This document shows positions 38,147 to 47,600 of a stretch of 64,000 bases of DNA, one piece after another. Under the pieces are notes generated by a model that searched no databases, had not been told where the DNA came from, and saw nothing but the letters and a program-made list of their open reading frames with translations. Source of the DNA: CAVVSQ01 sp963848825 (GTDB lineage Bacteria; Planctomycetota; Planctomycetia; Gemmatales; Gemmataceae); NCBI GenBank assembly GCA_963848825.1, contig CAWKFA010000015.1:434001-498000 (forward strand). Direction: 5' to 3'. Position 1 is the stretch's first letter. Every line of letters begins with the position of its first letter. Both the position numbers and the translations under genes were made by a program.

Positions 38147-38755
38147 TCATTTCTTCTTTTCGGGCGGCGTTGGCTGCACAATCAGCCGTTTATAGGCAAA
38201 CATGCCACAGCCCCAAATCAGACCGAGGGTGATAATGGTGAACCACATGCGCAGCGACTCGTGATCGAGCCAGCTAAAGCCGGTTTTATAAACCACATTC
38301 GGTAAAACGACACTGAAGTAGGTAATGCCGCAAATAAATGCCAGTGCCATGAAGGCACCAAGGATTCCGGGCAGAACATGCGCGAAAATCTCGCCGCTGG
38401 TATGGCCAAAGGTTCGCTCCGTTTGCCCAACTTCACGTGTTAACGAGTTATAACCGCAAAAGAGGCAAACGAAGGCGTCCTCATCCGCCATGAGCTGGGC
38501 ACAGTTGGGACACCGCGGCGCGATGTCAAGTTCCGTGACCCCATAAGCCTTGGCGTCCGCCTCCTCCCCATCGGCAAACCCCATCGGCGCGGCAGGCGGC
38601 GGTGCTTCTACCGCGACCAGGTCGCTGGCCGCCTCGCGTGGCACGACAAACGCCTTGCTACAGAGGGGACACTTGATTTTCTTGCCTTCAAGGTTGGCTT
38701 TGCCTTTGAATTTCTTGCGGCATTCCGGGCAGGTGATGATTGGATTTTCCGCCAT
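38147..38755 (-). CDS. Double zinc-ribbon membrane protein
   Basis: 202 residues. The N-terminus is a Cys4 zinc ribbon (CPECRKKFKGKANLEGKK then CPLC). A second ribbon lies in the middle (CPNCAQLMADEDAFVCLFC). The C-terminal third has two membrane segments (GAFMALAFICGITYFSVVLP and FTIITLGLIWGCGMFA). This ribbon-plus-membrane layout is frequent in planctomycetes. No known reaction. Convergent with the ABC permease, 17 bp apart. Confidence 0.78.
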   Translation of the reverse strand: MAENPIITCPECRKKFKGKANLEGKKIKCPLCSKAFVVPREAASDLVAVEAPPPAAPMGFADGEEADAKAYGVTELDIAPRCPNCAQLMADEDAFVCLFCGYNSLTREVGQTERTFGHTSGEIFAHVLPGILGAFMALAFICGITYFSVVLPNVVYKTGFSWLDHESLRMWFTIITLGLIWGCGMFAYKRLIVQPTPPEKKK

Positions 38756-38897
38756 GAGCCTCTCGGGGTTACTTCAATTGTCAGATCGGGTCGCGCAGCC
38801 GAGGCCTCTTCCGCGGGACGGCTTCACGACATGCTTATTTATAGAATAACTGCCGCATCGCCCCCCAGGCAAGCATTAAGCCAACGGAAGGAGGCCC

Positions 38898-39632
38898 GTG
38901 TCCACGCCCAGCCTGCCACGCACCCTGATAACTCTCGCCACCTACAATGAAAAGGACAACCTCGAGCCATTGGTCAAGGAGATCCTGCGGACGGTGCCAG
39001 CGGCAGACGTGCTGGTGATTGACGATAGCTCCCCTGACGGCACGGGCGCCCTGGCGGACAAGCTCCAGGCGGCCGATTCCCGCGTTCACGTGCTTCACCG
39101 GCCGGGTAAACTTGGGCTGGGGACCGCTATTCTGGCGGCGATGCGTTACGCGCTGGACCATGATTTCGATCAGATGGTCAATATGGATGCCGATTTTAGC
39201 CACCACCCGCGGTATTTGCCCGCGCTCCTCGCGGGCATGAACAATCATGACCTGATGATCGGCTCGCGTTACATTCCTGGCGGAGGTACGCTAAACTGGC
39301 CTCTATCGCGACGGCTAATGAGCGCAGGTGTCAACTTATTGGCTCGTTTCCTCATGCGTCTGCCGGCCCGCGATACAAGCGGCGCCTATCGTTGTTTCGC
39401 CGCGCCACTGTTGCGGCGGACCGCGCTGGAGCGCATGGTTTCACGCGGCTACTCGTTTCAGGAGGAAGTGCTGTATCGCTGCCGTGTCGCGGGCTGCCGC
39501 ATGGGCGAGACACCAATTATTTTCGAGGACCGACGCGCCGGCGCCTCCAAGGCCAACCTCCAGGAAGGCCTACGCTCGCTGAGCATGATCCTCTGGCTCG
39601 GGCTGAGCGCTTTTTTCGGCTGGGATCGCTAA
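38898..39632 (+). CDS. Family 2 glycosyltransferase, polyprenol-phosphate mannosyltransferase type
   Basis: 244 residues from a GTG after GGAAGGAGG. Motifs: TLATYNEKDNLEPLV, LVIDDSSPDGTGALAD, MVNMDADFSHHP (metal-binding DAD) and IGSRYIPGGG. This is the DPM1-like group that loads mannose, or another sugar, onto a polyprenyl phosphate at the inner membrane. No C-terminal membrane helices, as in the soluble form. It could supply sugar to glycan-building enzymes elsewhere. Confidence 0.88.
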   Translation: MSTPSLPRTLITLATYNEKDNLEPLVKEILRTVPAADVLVIDDSSPDGTGALADKLQAADSRVHVLHRPGKLGLGTAILAAMRYALDHDFDQMVNMDADFSHHPRYLPALLAGMNNHDLMIGSRYIPGGGTLNWPLSRRLMSAGVNLLARFLMRLPARDTSGAYRCFAAPLLRRTALERMVSRGYSFQEEVLYRCRVAGCRMGETPIIFEDRRAGASKANLQEGLRSLSMILWLGLSAFFGWDR

Positions 39633-39688
39633 GAATGCCCGGCTAGCGCTACATGGACGGGACAACTTTATTCGCGGAGGGGCACTTC

Positions 39689-41033
39689 ATGGATCGTCTG
39701 ACTTCATTGCTTGTCTTCATGACGCTTGTCATCACGGCCAACCCGAGTGCCGCCAGCGAACCCGACAGTATCGAGCGTGGCCGGATCGCGCTTACAACGC
39801 GCGCGTTTACTCCCGCCGTCTGGACCATGGCCGCGTATGAAAACGCCTGGAAAACCTGGGAGCCCCCCCTCAAGACCGCGCCAGCCGATTATGATGCGGC
39901 GTTCCGCGACCATTATGGCCTGCATGCGGCCCCTTTCCCCAACGAACGTTTGCCCATGGGCTTGCGTTCGGCGAAGTCTCTTTTCATGCCGGAGGCGATC
40001 ACGCACGATTGCATGTTGTGCCATGGTGGATCGATCCTTGGCAAAAGCTATCTCGGACTGGGCAACGCCTCGCTGGATTTGCAGGCGCTCTTCGAGGACT
40101 TGGCCCGGGCTTCCGGGATGGCGAGAAATTCGCCGATTCGCTTTTCAAACGTCCGCGGCACTACCGAGGCGGCGGCAGCGGCCGTTTTGCTGCTGGCGCA
40201 GCGTGAGCCCGATCTGTCCGTTCGACTCACGCGTCTCGATCTCGAACCGCGTTTCGACCTGTGCGAAGACACGCCTGCCTGGTGGCTTCTCAAGAAGAAG
40301 AAAACGATGTACCACACCGGGACCAGTCACGCGCGGTCCGTACGCGCGCTCATGCAGTTCATGCTCAGTCCCTTGAACTCGGCCGCCGTCTTCGCCAGGG
40401 AAGAGCCCGCCTTTCGCGACATCCAGGCTTATCTGCTGAGCCTGGAAGCGCCGAAGTATCCGTTGCCGATCGACGACAGGCTGGCGGAGCAAGGACACAA
40501 GCTGTTCGCGAAGAATTGCGCACAATGTCATGGCACTTACGGTGCCGCCTGGACCTATCCCAACAAGGTCGTGGACATCGATATCATCGGCACGGATCGC
40601 AAACGCCTGGAGGGCATCAGTCTCAAGGCCGGCGACTACTATAACAAGAGCTGGTTCGGCCGCGAGAACGGCGCCGGCTATCAGGCAACCGAACCGACGG
40701 GCTACCAGGCACCACCGCTTGACGGCATATGGGCCACCGCCCCTTATTTCCACAACGGCTCGGTGCCAACGCTTTATGACGTGCTCAAATCCAGTGCCCG
40801 TCCCGCGCTTCACGCGTTCGTTCAAAACAGGAATGGACGACTACGACGCCGTGAAGGTCGGCTGGCGCGTACGCGGCATCGCCCAGGCCCAGGACGCTGC
40901 CCTGACACCGTACGAACGGCGCCAAATCTACGATACCACGCAACCAGGTCGTGGCAACCAGGGCCATACCTTCGGTGACGATCTTACGGAAGAACAACGG
41001 CGGGCTGTGGTTGAATACCTCAAAACGTTATAA
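39689..41033 (+). CDS. Secreted dihaem cytochrome c (frameshifted)
   Basis: The ATG at 39689 (MDRLTSLLVFMTLVITANPS) gives a signal peptide; RBS GGAGGGG is upstream. Two haem sites are visible, CMLCH (about residue 111) and CAQCH (about residue 280). The late ATAPYFHNGSVPTLYDVL motif is shared with dihaem peroxidase- and DHOR-type proteins. An extra base near 40800 shifts the end; the next frame runs from MDDYDAVKVGWRV to EEQRRAVVEYLKTL at 41033. About 448 residues. Likely a periplasmic electron carrier or oxidase. Confidence 0.82.
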
Positions 41034-41099
41034 CGATTGCTGGCGAGCGCGGGCCGGCGCGAGCTAATCCGACTAGTCCGAACGTGCGCAGAGGGGCAC

Positions 41100-42014
41100 A
41101 TGTTCGATCGCTACGCGGAGTGGGAGTACACCTGCGCCGCCTGTCAACTTATCGCATTCATGCTGGCCATGGGCGCCAAATTGGTGCCCCGTGAGTTTTT
41201 GCGGGTACTACACCACCCACGCTCGTTTCTGGTGGCACTCACCGGGCACCTTTTCGTCATTCCACCCATCGCCGTGGCCATCAATTATCTTGCCGGCCTC
41301 GATGCCGGCCTTGCCGTCGGCCTGATCCTGGTGGCTGCCATGCCGGGAGGGACGCTTGCCAAGATCTTCACTTATTTCGGGCATGGCAATGTGCCCTTGT
41401 CCATCACCCTCAGCGTGGTATCTACCCTGTTAACCCTGGTCACCGTCCCGCTCCTCTTTCGCCTGCTCATCCACGATATGCCAGCCGACGTGCAGCTTCC
41501 CGTGCCGCGCATCATCGCGGAGGTGGGTTGCTTTCTGCTTCTACCCCTGGCCGTCAGCATGCTCCTGTGCGGCCGGCTGCCGGCCTGCAAAAAGCCGCTC
41601 GCGAAGTGGGGCGTTCGTATTGGCCTGGTCATCGTGGTAATCATGATCGCGGGGTCGCTGGGGAGCGGCCGGATCAAGCCCGGAGCCTATGGCTGGAGGG
41701 CGCCACTGGCTATCATTGTTTTCTGCGTGCTCGGCCAACAAATCAATCAGTTGCCCTTCTATTTGTTTCGCTGGCCGCGTACGGACCGCATCGCCGCCGG
41801 CATGGAAGTTACCATGCGCAACATGAACCTGGCCTTGCTACTTTACGCTTCGCTATTCGCGCGTGAGCCAACGATCGGTGCTGAAGTCCTGTTCGTGCTG
41901 CTTTTTTACGCGGCGACGGCCATGATCGTCGGCTTACCCCTGGCGTTGCGCCATCGCCGCATGGGCAGGCGGGAATTGAGTTTGGGTACGCCGGTTTCGT
42001 CTACCCCAAACTAA
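41100..42014 (+). CDS. BASS-family (bile acid:sodium symporter-like) transporter
   Basis: 304 residues. I chose the ATG at 41100 (MFDRYAEWEYTC) because AGAGGGG is upstream; the frame is open from 41037. About nine hydrophobic segments are visible, with the family pattern VLHHPRSFLVALTGHLFVIP, LILVAAMPGGTLAKIFTYF and GNVPLSITLSVVSTLLTLVT. Members import organic anions with sodium. It follows the cytochrome gene by 66 bp. Substrate not predictable. Confidence 0.85.
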   Translation: MFDRYAEWEYTCAACQLIAFMLAMGAKLVPREFLRVLHHPRSFLVALTGHLFVIPPIAVAINYLAGLDAGLAVGLILVAAMPGGTLAKIFTYFGHGNVPLSITLSVVSTLLTLVTVPLLFRLLIHDMPADVQLPVPRIIAEVGCFLLLPLAVSMLLCGRLPACKKPLAKWGVRIGLVIVVIMIAGSLGSGRIKPGAYGWRAPLAIIVFCVLGQQINQLPFYLFRWPRTDRIAAGMEVTMRNMNLALLLYASLFAREPTIGAEVLFVLLFYAATAMIVGLPLALRHRRMGRRELSLGTPVSSTPN

Positions 42015-42585
42015 ATTGACCGTGCCCAATTGAGATCAGACCTGTATTTTCGCGTTCTTCCGGCTTCTTAATGGGTAACGGATGATTCCCAGGGATTCTG
42101 AGGGGTCGCTTGATCGCCAGTCCGAAGGAAATCGGCAGGGGTGGGGCGTGCGTCATGCCTTCAAAAAACCTGTCTTTTATGCCAACCAACGTCATCCCCG
42201 AAGGCTTTTCCTCCAAGGGCGTTATTTGCCGACTCGCCACTGAGAGCCAGAGGCCGCTCTGGACGAAGCGCTCGTGTCCCAAGCGAGCACACAGGGATGG
42301 CTTCGTCCGCAAGCTGTTGACAGGTAATACCTTAAACACTGTTTTTTTCCGTGTCTCACGGAACGGTGAGACACGGAAAGCTCCGCCTTCCATGGAACAA
42401 ACCAACGCGCTTGCCCTTCAATTTCGCCACGGTCCAGGGGCAGGCGTGGACGGTTTTCTTTTCCGCGGGTTTCAGCGGATTCAGGTAAAGGTTCCCATGA
42501 TTCTCACCCACAGGAAAGTCGGATGAACCTATTTTCGAGAGCTTCGGCCACTAAACAATTGAATTTGGGGTTGTAGGATACCATC
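42015..42585. other. Intergenic region with hairpin, possible decayed sequence
   Basis: 571 bp between the BASS gene and thrS. Two open frames overlap here on opposite strands (42001-42405 minus, 42110-42526 plus); neither has a family I know, a good RBS, or a believable composition. A 14-bp perfect stem (42346-42359 with 42366-42379, arm TTTCCGTGTCTCAC) is the only clear structure. GC is lower than in the surrounding genes. It may be a remnant of transferred DNA. Confidence 0.45.
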
Positions 42586-44808
42586 ATGTCAACCTTACGC
42601 TTACCCGACGGCACCATAAAACCCATCGCTTCCGGCACAACGGCTCGCCAGGTGGCCGAGGGGATCGGCAAACGCCTGGCGCAGGCGGCCGTGGCCGCCA
42701 AGTTGGACGGCACCATCGTCGACCTGGACCGTGAGTTGCCGTCGGACGAGATGGAGCATTCGTTTCAGATCTTGACTGACAGAGACCCCGAGGCACTCGA
42801 CGTCCTGCGCCATAGCAGTGCTCACGTCATGGTGCGCGCCGTGATGCGCCTGTTTCCGGACGTGCAGCTCGCCTTTGGGCCAACCGTGGAAAATGGCTTT
42901 TATTACGACATCGATTCCACGCCACCGATCAAGGAGGAGGACTTTCCCCGGATCGAGGAGGAGATGCGCAAGATCGTGGCCCAGGCCGAGCCATTCGAAC
43001 GTTTCGAACGCCCGACTCCTGAGGCGCGCGGGCTGGTGGCCGATCTTGGCCAGCATCTGAAGGTCGAGCACATCGACGATGATTTGAAGAAATATCCGTC
43101 GCTTAGCTTTTATCGGCAAGGGGAATTCATCGATCTGTGCCGTGGCCCCCACATTCCGCACGCGGGCAAGATCGGCGCCTTAAAAATAATGAGCATCGCC
43201 GGCGCTTATTGGAAAAACGACGCCACGCGCAAGCAATTGCAGCGCCTCTATGCCACCGCCTTCTTTACGCAAAAAGAACTTGACGCGTATCTGCACAAAC
43301 TGGAGGAGGCCAAAAAACGCGACCATCGCGTGTTGGGCAAGCAATTAAAACTGTTCACCATCAGCCAGCTCGTGGGCAGCGGCTTGATCTTATGGATGCC
43401 CAAGGGGGCGATTGTGCGCGGCCTTCTCGAAACCTTTATCAAGGATGAGCTCATCAAGCGCGGCTACCAGCCCGTTTATACGCCGCACATTGGCCGGCTC
43501 GAGCTTTATCGTACCAGCGGGCATTTTCCTTATTACCGGGATGCCCAGTATCCACCGCTTTATTTCCATCCCGCCGCCCTCTTTATCGACCTGGCGTACT
43601 ATCGCATGAGCGCTGTGCGCTCGATGACAAGAAAGAGCAGGAGTTCAACGACTTTCTCAAGACGGCGCAGCTCAATGTCACGGGCTACGAGGCCGCCAAA
43701 AACACCGACGACAAGCTCCTGGCCATTCACCAGGCCGTACTGGCGATGCTGGCCACGTTCCAGGATCTAGCGCGGCACATGGGGGCCTACTCCCAGGCCA
43801 CGACTTACCCCGACCGGGCCAAGGTCCTCTGGGATTGGCTGTCCAATCAAGAAGGCTACCTTTTAAAGCCGATGAACTGTCCGCACCACATCAATATTTA
43901 CAAGGCAGAACCGCGCAGCTATCGCGATCTGCCGGTACGCCTGGCGGAATTCGGCACCGTGTACCGGTTCGAGCAAACGGGCGAGCTCAACGGCCTGACG
44001 CGCGTCCGCGGCTTCACGCAGGACGATGCCCACCTGTTCATGACCGCCGAACAGGTCCCCGAGGAATTACGCCGCCAATATCGAGCTGGTGTTGCTAGTG
44101 TTGTCCAGTCTCGGCCTCAATGACTACCGGGTTCGCATCGGACTGCGCGATCCCGCCAGCACCAAATATGTGGGCAACGACGAGGACTGGAACGCCGCCG
44201 AGCGCGGGCTGATCGAAACGGTTAAAAACCTGGGCATGTCTTACACCGTCGAGCCTGGTGAAGCCGCCTTTTATGGTCCAAAAATCGATTTCGTGGTGCG
44301 TGACTGCATTGGCCGCGAGTGGCAACTTGGCACCGTACAGCTCGACTACAATCTGCCGAAGCGGTTCGATCTGGAATACATTGGCGCCGACAACACCGCC
44401 CACCGCCCCGTCATGATTCATCGTGCGCCCTTCGGTTCCATGGAACGCTTCATGGGCATCTTGATCGAGCATTTCGCCGGAGCTTTCCCCGCCTGGCTGG
44501 CACCCGAGCAAGCACGCGTCATGACGGTGAGCGAAAAATTCAGCGACTACGGCAAAAAAGTGGAAGCCGAGCTGCGCAATCATGGCTTCCGCGTTCATGG
44601 CGACTATCGATCGGAAAAGATCGGCTTCAAAGTGCGCGAAGCGCAGATGGAAAAGGTCCCTTACATGCTGGTGATCGGCGAAAAAGAACAAGCCGCTGGC
44701 ACCGTGGCCGTGCGGGCGCGTGCCGAAGGGGACAAGGGTGCGGTGCCAGTAAGCGAGTTCATTGCACGTCTGGAGCGTGAGGTAAAAGATAAGCATCTTC
44801 AGGGATAA
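42586..44808 (+). CDS. thrS: Threonyl-tRNA synthetase with internal insert (two frameshifts)
   Basis: Parts in order: TGS domain (residues ~1-60), editing domain (HSSAHVMVRAVMRLFPDVQL), then the class II core with GSGLILWMPKGAIVRGLLE (motif 1), LLKPMNCPHH with RDLPVRLAEFGTVYRFEQTG (motif 2), GFTQDDAHLF and FYGPKIDFVV, and the anticodon-binding domain near the end (EKVPYMLVIGEKEQAAG). Frame breaks near 43610-43630 and near 44070 split the gene, but the protein is continuous across frames. About 100 extra residues lie between YYRDAQYPP and GYLLKPMNC compared with E. coli ThrRS. Confidence 0.93.
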
Positions 44809-44924
44809 AGGTCAGGCCGGCAGTTCAGCGATTCACTCCTCGGACAGGACAATCCATTTGCAATCCCGCCAGTGCGCCGTTTAAGATACTGCGGGAGCAT
44901 ATTTTTCAGGTGGAGTAGGCAACC

Positions 44925-47600
44925 ATGGCGAGTGGAACAGGTTTCAAGCAACAATGCCCGAGTTGCGAGGCGTTGGTGCCCGTCAAGGATGCCAGCCTGG
45001 TGGGCAAAAAGATCGAATGCCCCAAGTGCAAGGACAAGTTCATCGTCGCGCCGCCGCCCAAGGAAAAGGATGCGGCGGGCGATAGCCCAGCCGCGCCCAA
45101 GGCCAAGACCGCCGTGAAGCCAGCCCCGGCCAAAGGTACCGCCGCACCACCCGCCCGCCCAGGTAAGGCTGACGACACCAAGAAGCAGCCCGTAAAGGCC
45201 AAGGCCCCTGTCGAGGATGACGACGACGAGGAAGAGGAAAAGGGCAGCAAAAAAAAGAAAAAAGCAGGCACCAGTCGCTTCACCATGGGCATCGTTTTGG
45301 GCGTGGTCGGCCTCCTTTTGCTGGGTGCGGCGGCCTTTTTTATCTTGAACCGCGATGGGGGTCCCAAAAACTTGACCAAGGGTGCCCCCCCTCGGCCCAA
45401 CCAATCCCCGCGCACCCCCACCAACGTGACCCCCGACCCCAATGTGGACACCAAGGAAGCCAAAGACCCCAAAGACCCTCTCACCGAACCCATCGCCAAG
45501 GTGCCGGCGGAACCGTCCATGCCGACGAGTAGCGCCGAACTCACCAATCTCTTGCCGGACGATTCGGACCACGTCGCGCATATACCCTTCCGAACGTTGT
45601 TCAACCCAGGCCGGCCGCTGGCGCACGCGCTTTTCGACGGCCCCGATGCGCTCAAGGATGATTTCCTCAAGGCCAAGCTCGGCTTTTCGTTGCTGGCCGT
45701 CGATGACCTGATTCGCGCGGATCACTATGGTGCAGCCGGGTGGTCGTTCACGGTGGTCCACTCCAAGGAAATTATTAATCAGGACGCGGTGAAAAGAGCA
45801 CTGGGCCTGAAAGCCGCGCCGGCGATCAAGAAATACACGCATTATCAAGTTACGACGTCCAATCCCTGGTTCGAACGCCTGTCCCGTTTCGCCCTGGGTG
45901 TGCCTCGCCAGCTCCGTGCTCTGAGCAAGCAAGAACGCCCGTTTTTCGTGCACTTTCACTCGGATCAAACCATGATTTTCGCGGACGAGACCCCCATGGT
46001 GGCCTTTCTCAAGGTGGATAAGCAATTCAAGACTTCCGGCGATCTCACCCCGGCGCCCACCAAGCCTGGCGCCGAGGCGACGACGCCGCCCGCCAGCGTC
46101 CGTGTGGAAGCCTTTTCGACCATCAAGCCTGCTTTGAAGGCCATCATGGATCGTCAGGAACTGCCCGGGGCGGACGCCAAGGAAACCTGGTTCAGTTCCG
46201 CCACCGACCTGACCGCTGCCCGGCTGCCTTCGCAATCATCCCGCGATGGCGGCAAGCCACTCTGGAGCCCTCGCCAGGTATGGGACGTGACGCTGCTCAT
46301 TCCCGATCCGAATCCACGGATCGAGGCCCTGGGCGTCTCGCTCGTGCAAAAGGACGACCGCACGTTCCGCCTCCGCAACGAGCTGCACTGCCCCGTGGAA
46401 AACGATGCGCGCATTCTGGAAAAGGAACTCGCGGAAGACGTCGCGCCCGAGATGGCGCGTTTCATCCAACGCCTTCTCGGCCACAAGGTAGAGGTCCCGA
46501 AAAAGGACGAGCCGCCGCCGCCCATCGACCCAAAAACTGGTGTTGCGCCGCCGCCTCCGCCGCCACCGGTAATAGATCCCGCCAAGGCCAAAAAAGATGA
46601 ACTTGCTTCCCGGATCACCGTGAAACACAAAGACAAGGTCGTCGACTTCCTGCTCGAGCTCAGGCTGGAAAATAACGAACTCGCCCGCTTGCAAGGCATC
46701 GCCGGCCTGATCAGCAGCGGCTTGCGGGCCGAGATGGAAGCGGCCGCCGGCCTCTTTAGCCGTCACGATCTTGCCCTCGCGGGAAAACGCTTGCCCGAGG
46801 AAGGGCTCTCCGAACAAAATGTCTTGCCAGGCAACTATCCACCCGGAGCGTTCCTGCGTTCGGCCCCCAACACCCAACGCTTTTTACGTGAACCGAAACA
46901 GCGCATTAGCTGGATGGCGGGTTTGCTGCCCTATCTGGGCCAGCGAACGCTCTACGAAAAAATCAACTTCAATGACACCTGGCGAGGCCCAAGCAACTGG
47001 ATGGCGGCGGGCACTCTCGTGCCACAGTTCGTCGATCCCGCCTATCCCGCGAGCTTTTATGTAGCGCGCCCCGATTTGCCATTGGAACTCGCCGCCACCC
47101 ACTTCGTCGGCATCGCTGGCGTGGGATTGGATGCCGCCGATTACGATCCCGCCGACCCCGCGGTTGTCACCAAGCGAGGCGTCATGAGTTACGACAAAGG
47201 CATGGCCCTCGATGAAGTTCGCCAGGGACACGGCCTGGGCAACACCATTCTCATGATTCAGGTCCCGCCCGACGGCCTGACCGGCCCGACCCCCTGGATT
47301 GCCGGCGGCGGCAGTACCCTGCGCGGCGTACCCGACAAAAACTCGGTAGCGCCCTTTGTCTTTTCCAGTGCCGGCAAAGACGCCAAAACCCGGCGCGGCA
47401 CCTACGCCCTCATGGCCGACGGCTCCGTACGCTTTATCGATCAAAATGTTTCCGACGAAGTTTTCAAAGCCATGGCGACAGCCAAGGCCCCCATGCCCGA
47501 GGATTATGACCCCGACGGTGTGGACAGCAAAACCCCGCTGGTAAGACCTCCGGCAAATGGCGGGCTCAAGGACAAAAGCGCCCAAGGCGACAAACGCTAA
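44925..47600 (+). CDS. DUF1559-like protein with zinc ribbon and membrane anchor
   Basis: 891 residues. The start MASGTGFKQQCPSCEALVPV begins a Cys4 zinc ribbon (CPSC ... CPKC). A Lys/Glu/Pro-rich linker and one membrane segment (GIVLGVVGLLLLGAAAFFIL, ~126-145) follow. The C-terminal ~280 residues carry DUF1559-like features (SWMAGLLPYLGQRTLYEKIN, and GTYALMADGSVRFIDQNVSD with the ADGS ending). No type IV pilin-like N-terminus is seen, unlike many DUF1559 proteins. Its TAA overlaps the stop of the facing sigma gene. Function unknown. Confidence 0.82.
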   Translation: MASGTGFKQQCPSCEALVPVKDASLVGKKIECPKCKDKFIVAPPPKEKDAAGDSPAAPKAKTAVKPAPAKGTAAPPARPGKADDTKKQPVKAKAPVEDDDDEEEEKGSKKKKKAGTSRFTMGIVLGVVGLLLLGAAAFFILNRDGGPKNLTKGAPPRPNQSPRTPTNVTPDPNVDTKEAKDPKDPLTEPIAKVPAEPSMPTSSAELTNLLPDDSDHVAHIPFRTLFNPGRPLAHALFDGPDALKDDFLKAKLGFSLLAVDDLIRADHYGAAGWSFTVVHSKEIINQDAVKRALGLKAAPAIKKYTHYQVTTSNPWFERLSRFALGVPRQLRALSKQERPFFVHFHSDQTMIFADETPMVAFLKVDKQFKTSGDLTPAPTKPGAEATTPPASVRVEAFSTIKPALKAIMDRQELPGADAKETWFSSATDLTAARLPSQSSRDGGKPLWSPRQVWDVTLLIPDPNPRIEALGVSLVQKDDRTFRLRNELHCPVENDARILEKELAEDVAPEMARFIQRLLGHKVEVPKKDEPPPPIDPKTGVAPPPPPPPVIDPAKAKKDELASRITVKHKDKVVDFLLELRLENNELARLQGIAGLISSGLRAEMEAAAGLFSRHDLALAGKRLPEEGLSEQNVLPGNYPPGAFLRSAPNTQRFLREPKQRISWMAGLLPYLGQRTLYEKINFNDTWRGPSNWMAAGTLVPQFVDPAYPASFYVARPDLPLELAATHFVGIAGVGLDAADYDPADPAVVTKRGVMSYDKGMALDEVRQGHGLGNTILMIQVPPDGLTGPTPWIAGGGSTLRGVPDKNSVAPFVFSSAGKDAKTRRGTYALMADGSVRFIDQNVSDEVFKAMATAKAPMPEDYDPDGVDSKTPLVRPPANGGLKDKSAQGDKR

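Noticed and set aside
42346..42379. Hairpin as rho-independent terminator
   Set aside because: The T run is on the wrong side of the stem for the plus strand, and on the minus strand A residues follow, so it does not fit an intrinsic terminator.
42001..42405. 134-codon minus open frame after the BASS gene
   Set aside because: It overlaps the end of the BASS gene and another frame on the opposite strand, has no ribosome site or known family, and includes a hairpin in its sequence.
1936..44080. Programmed +1 or -1 ribosomal frameshifting
   Set aside because: The breaks differ in direction and sequence context, occur in unrelated genes, and lack slippery sites and pseudoknots; error is simpler.
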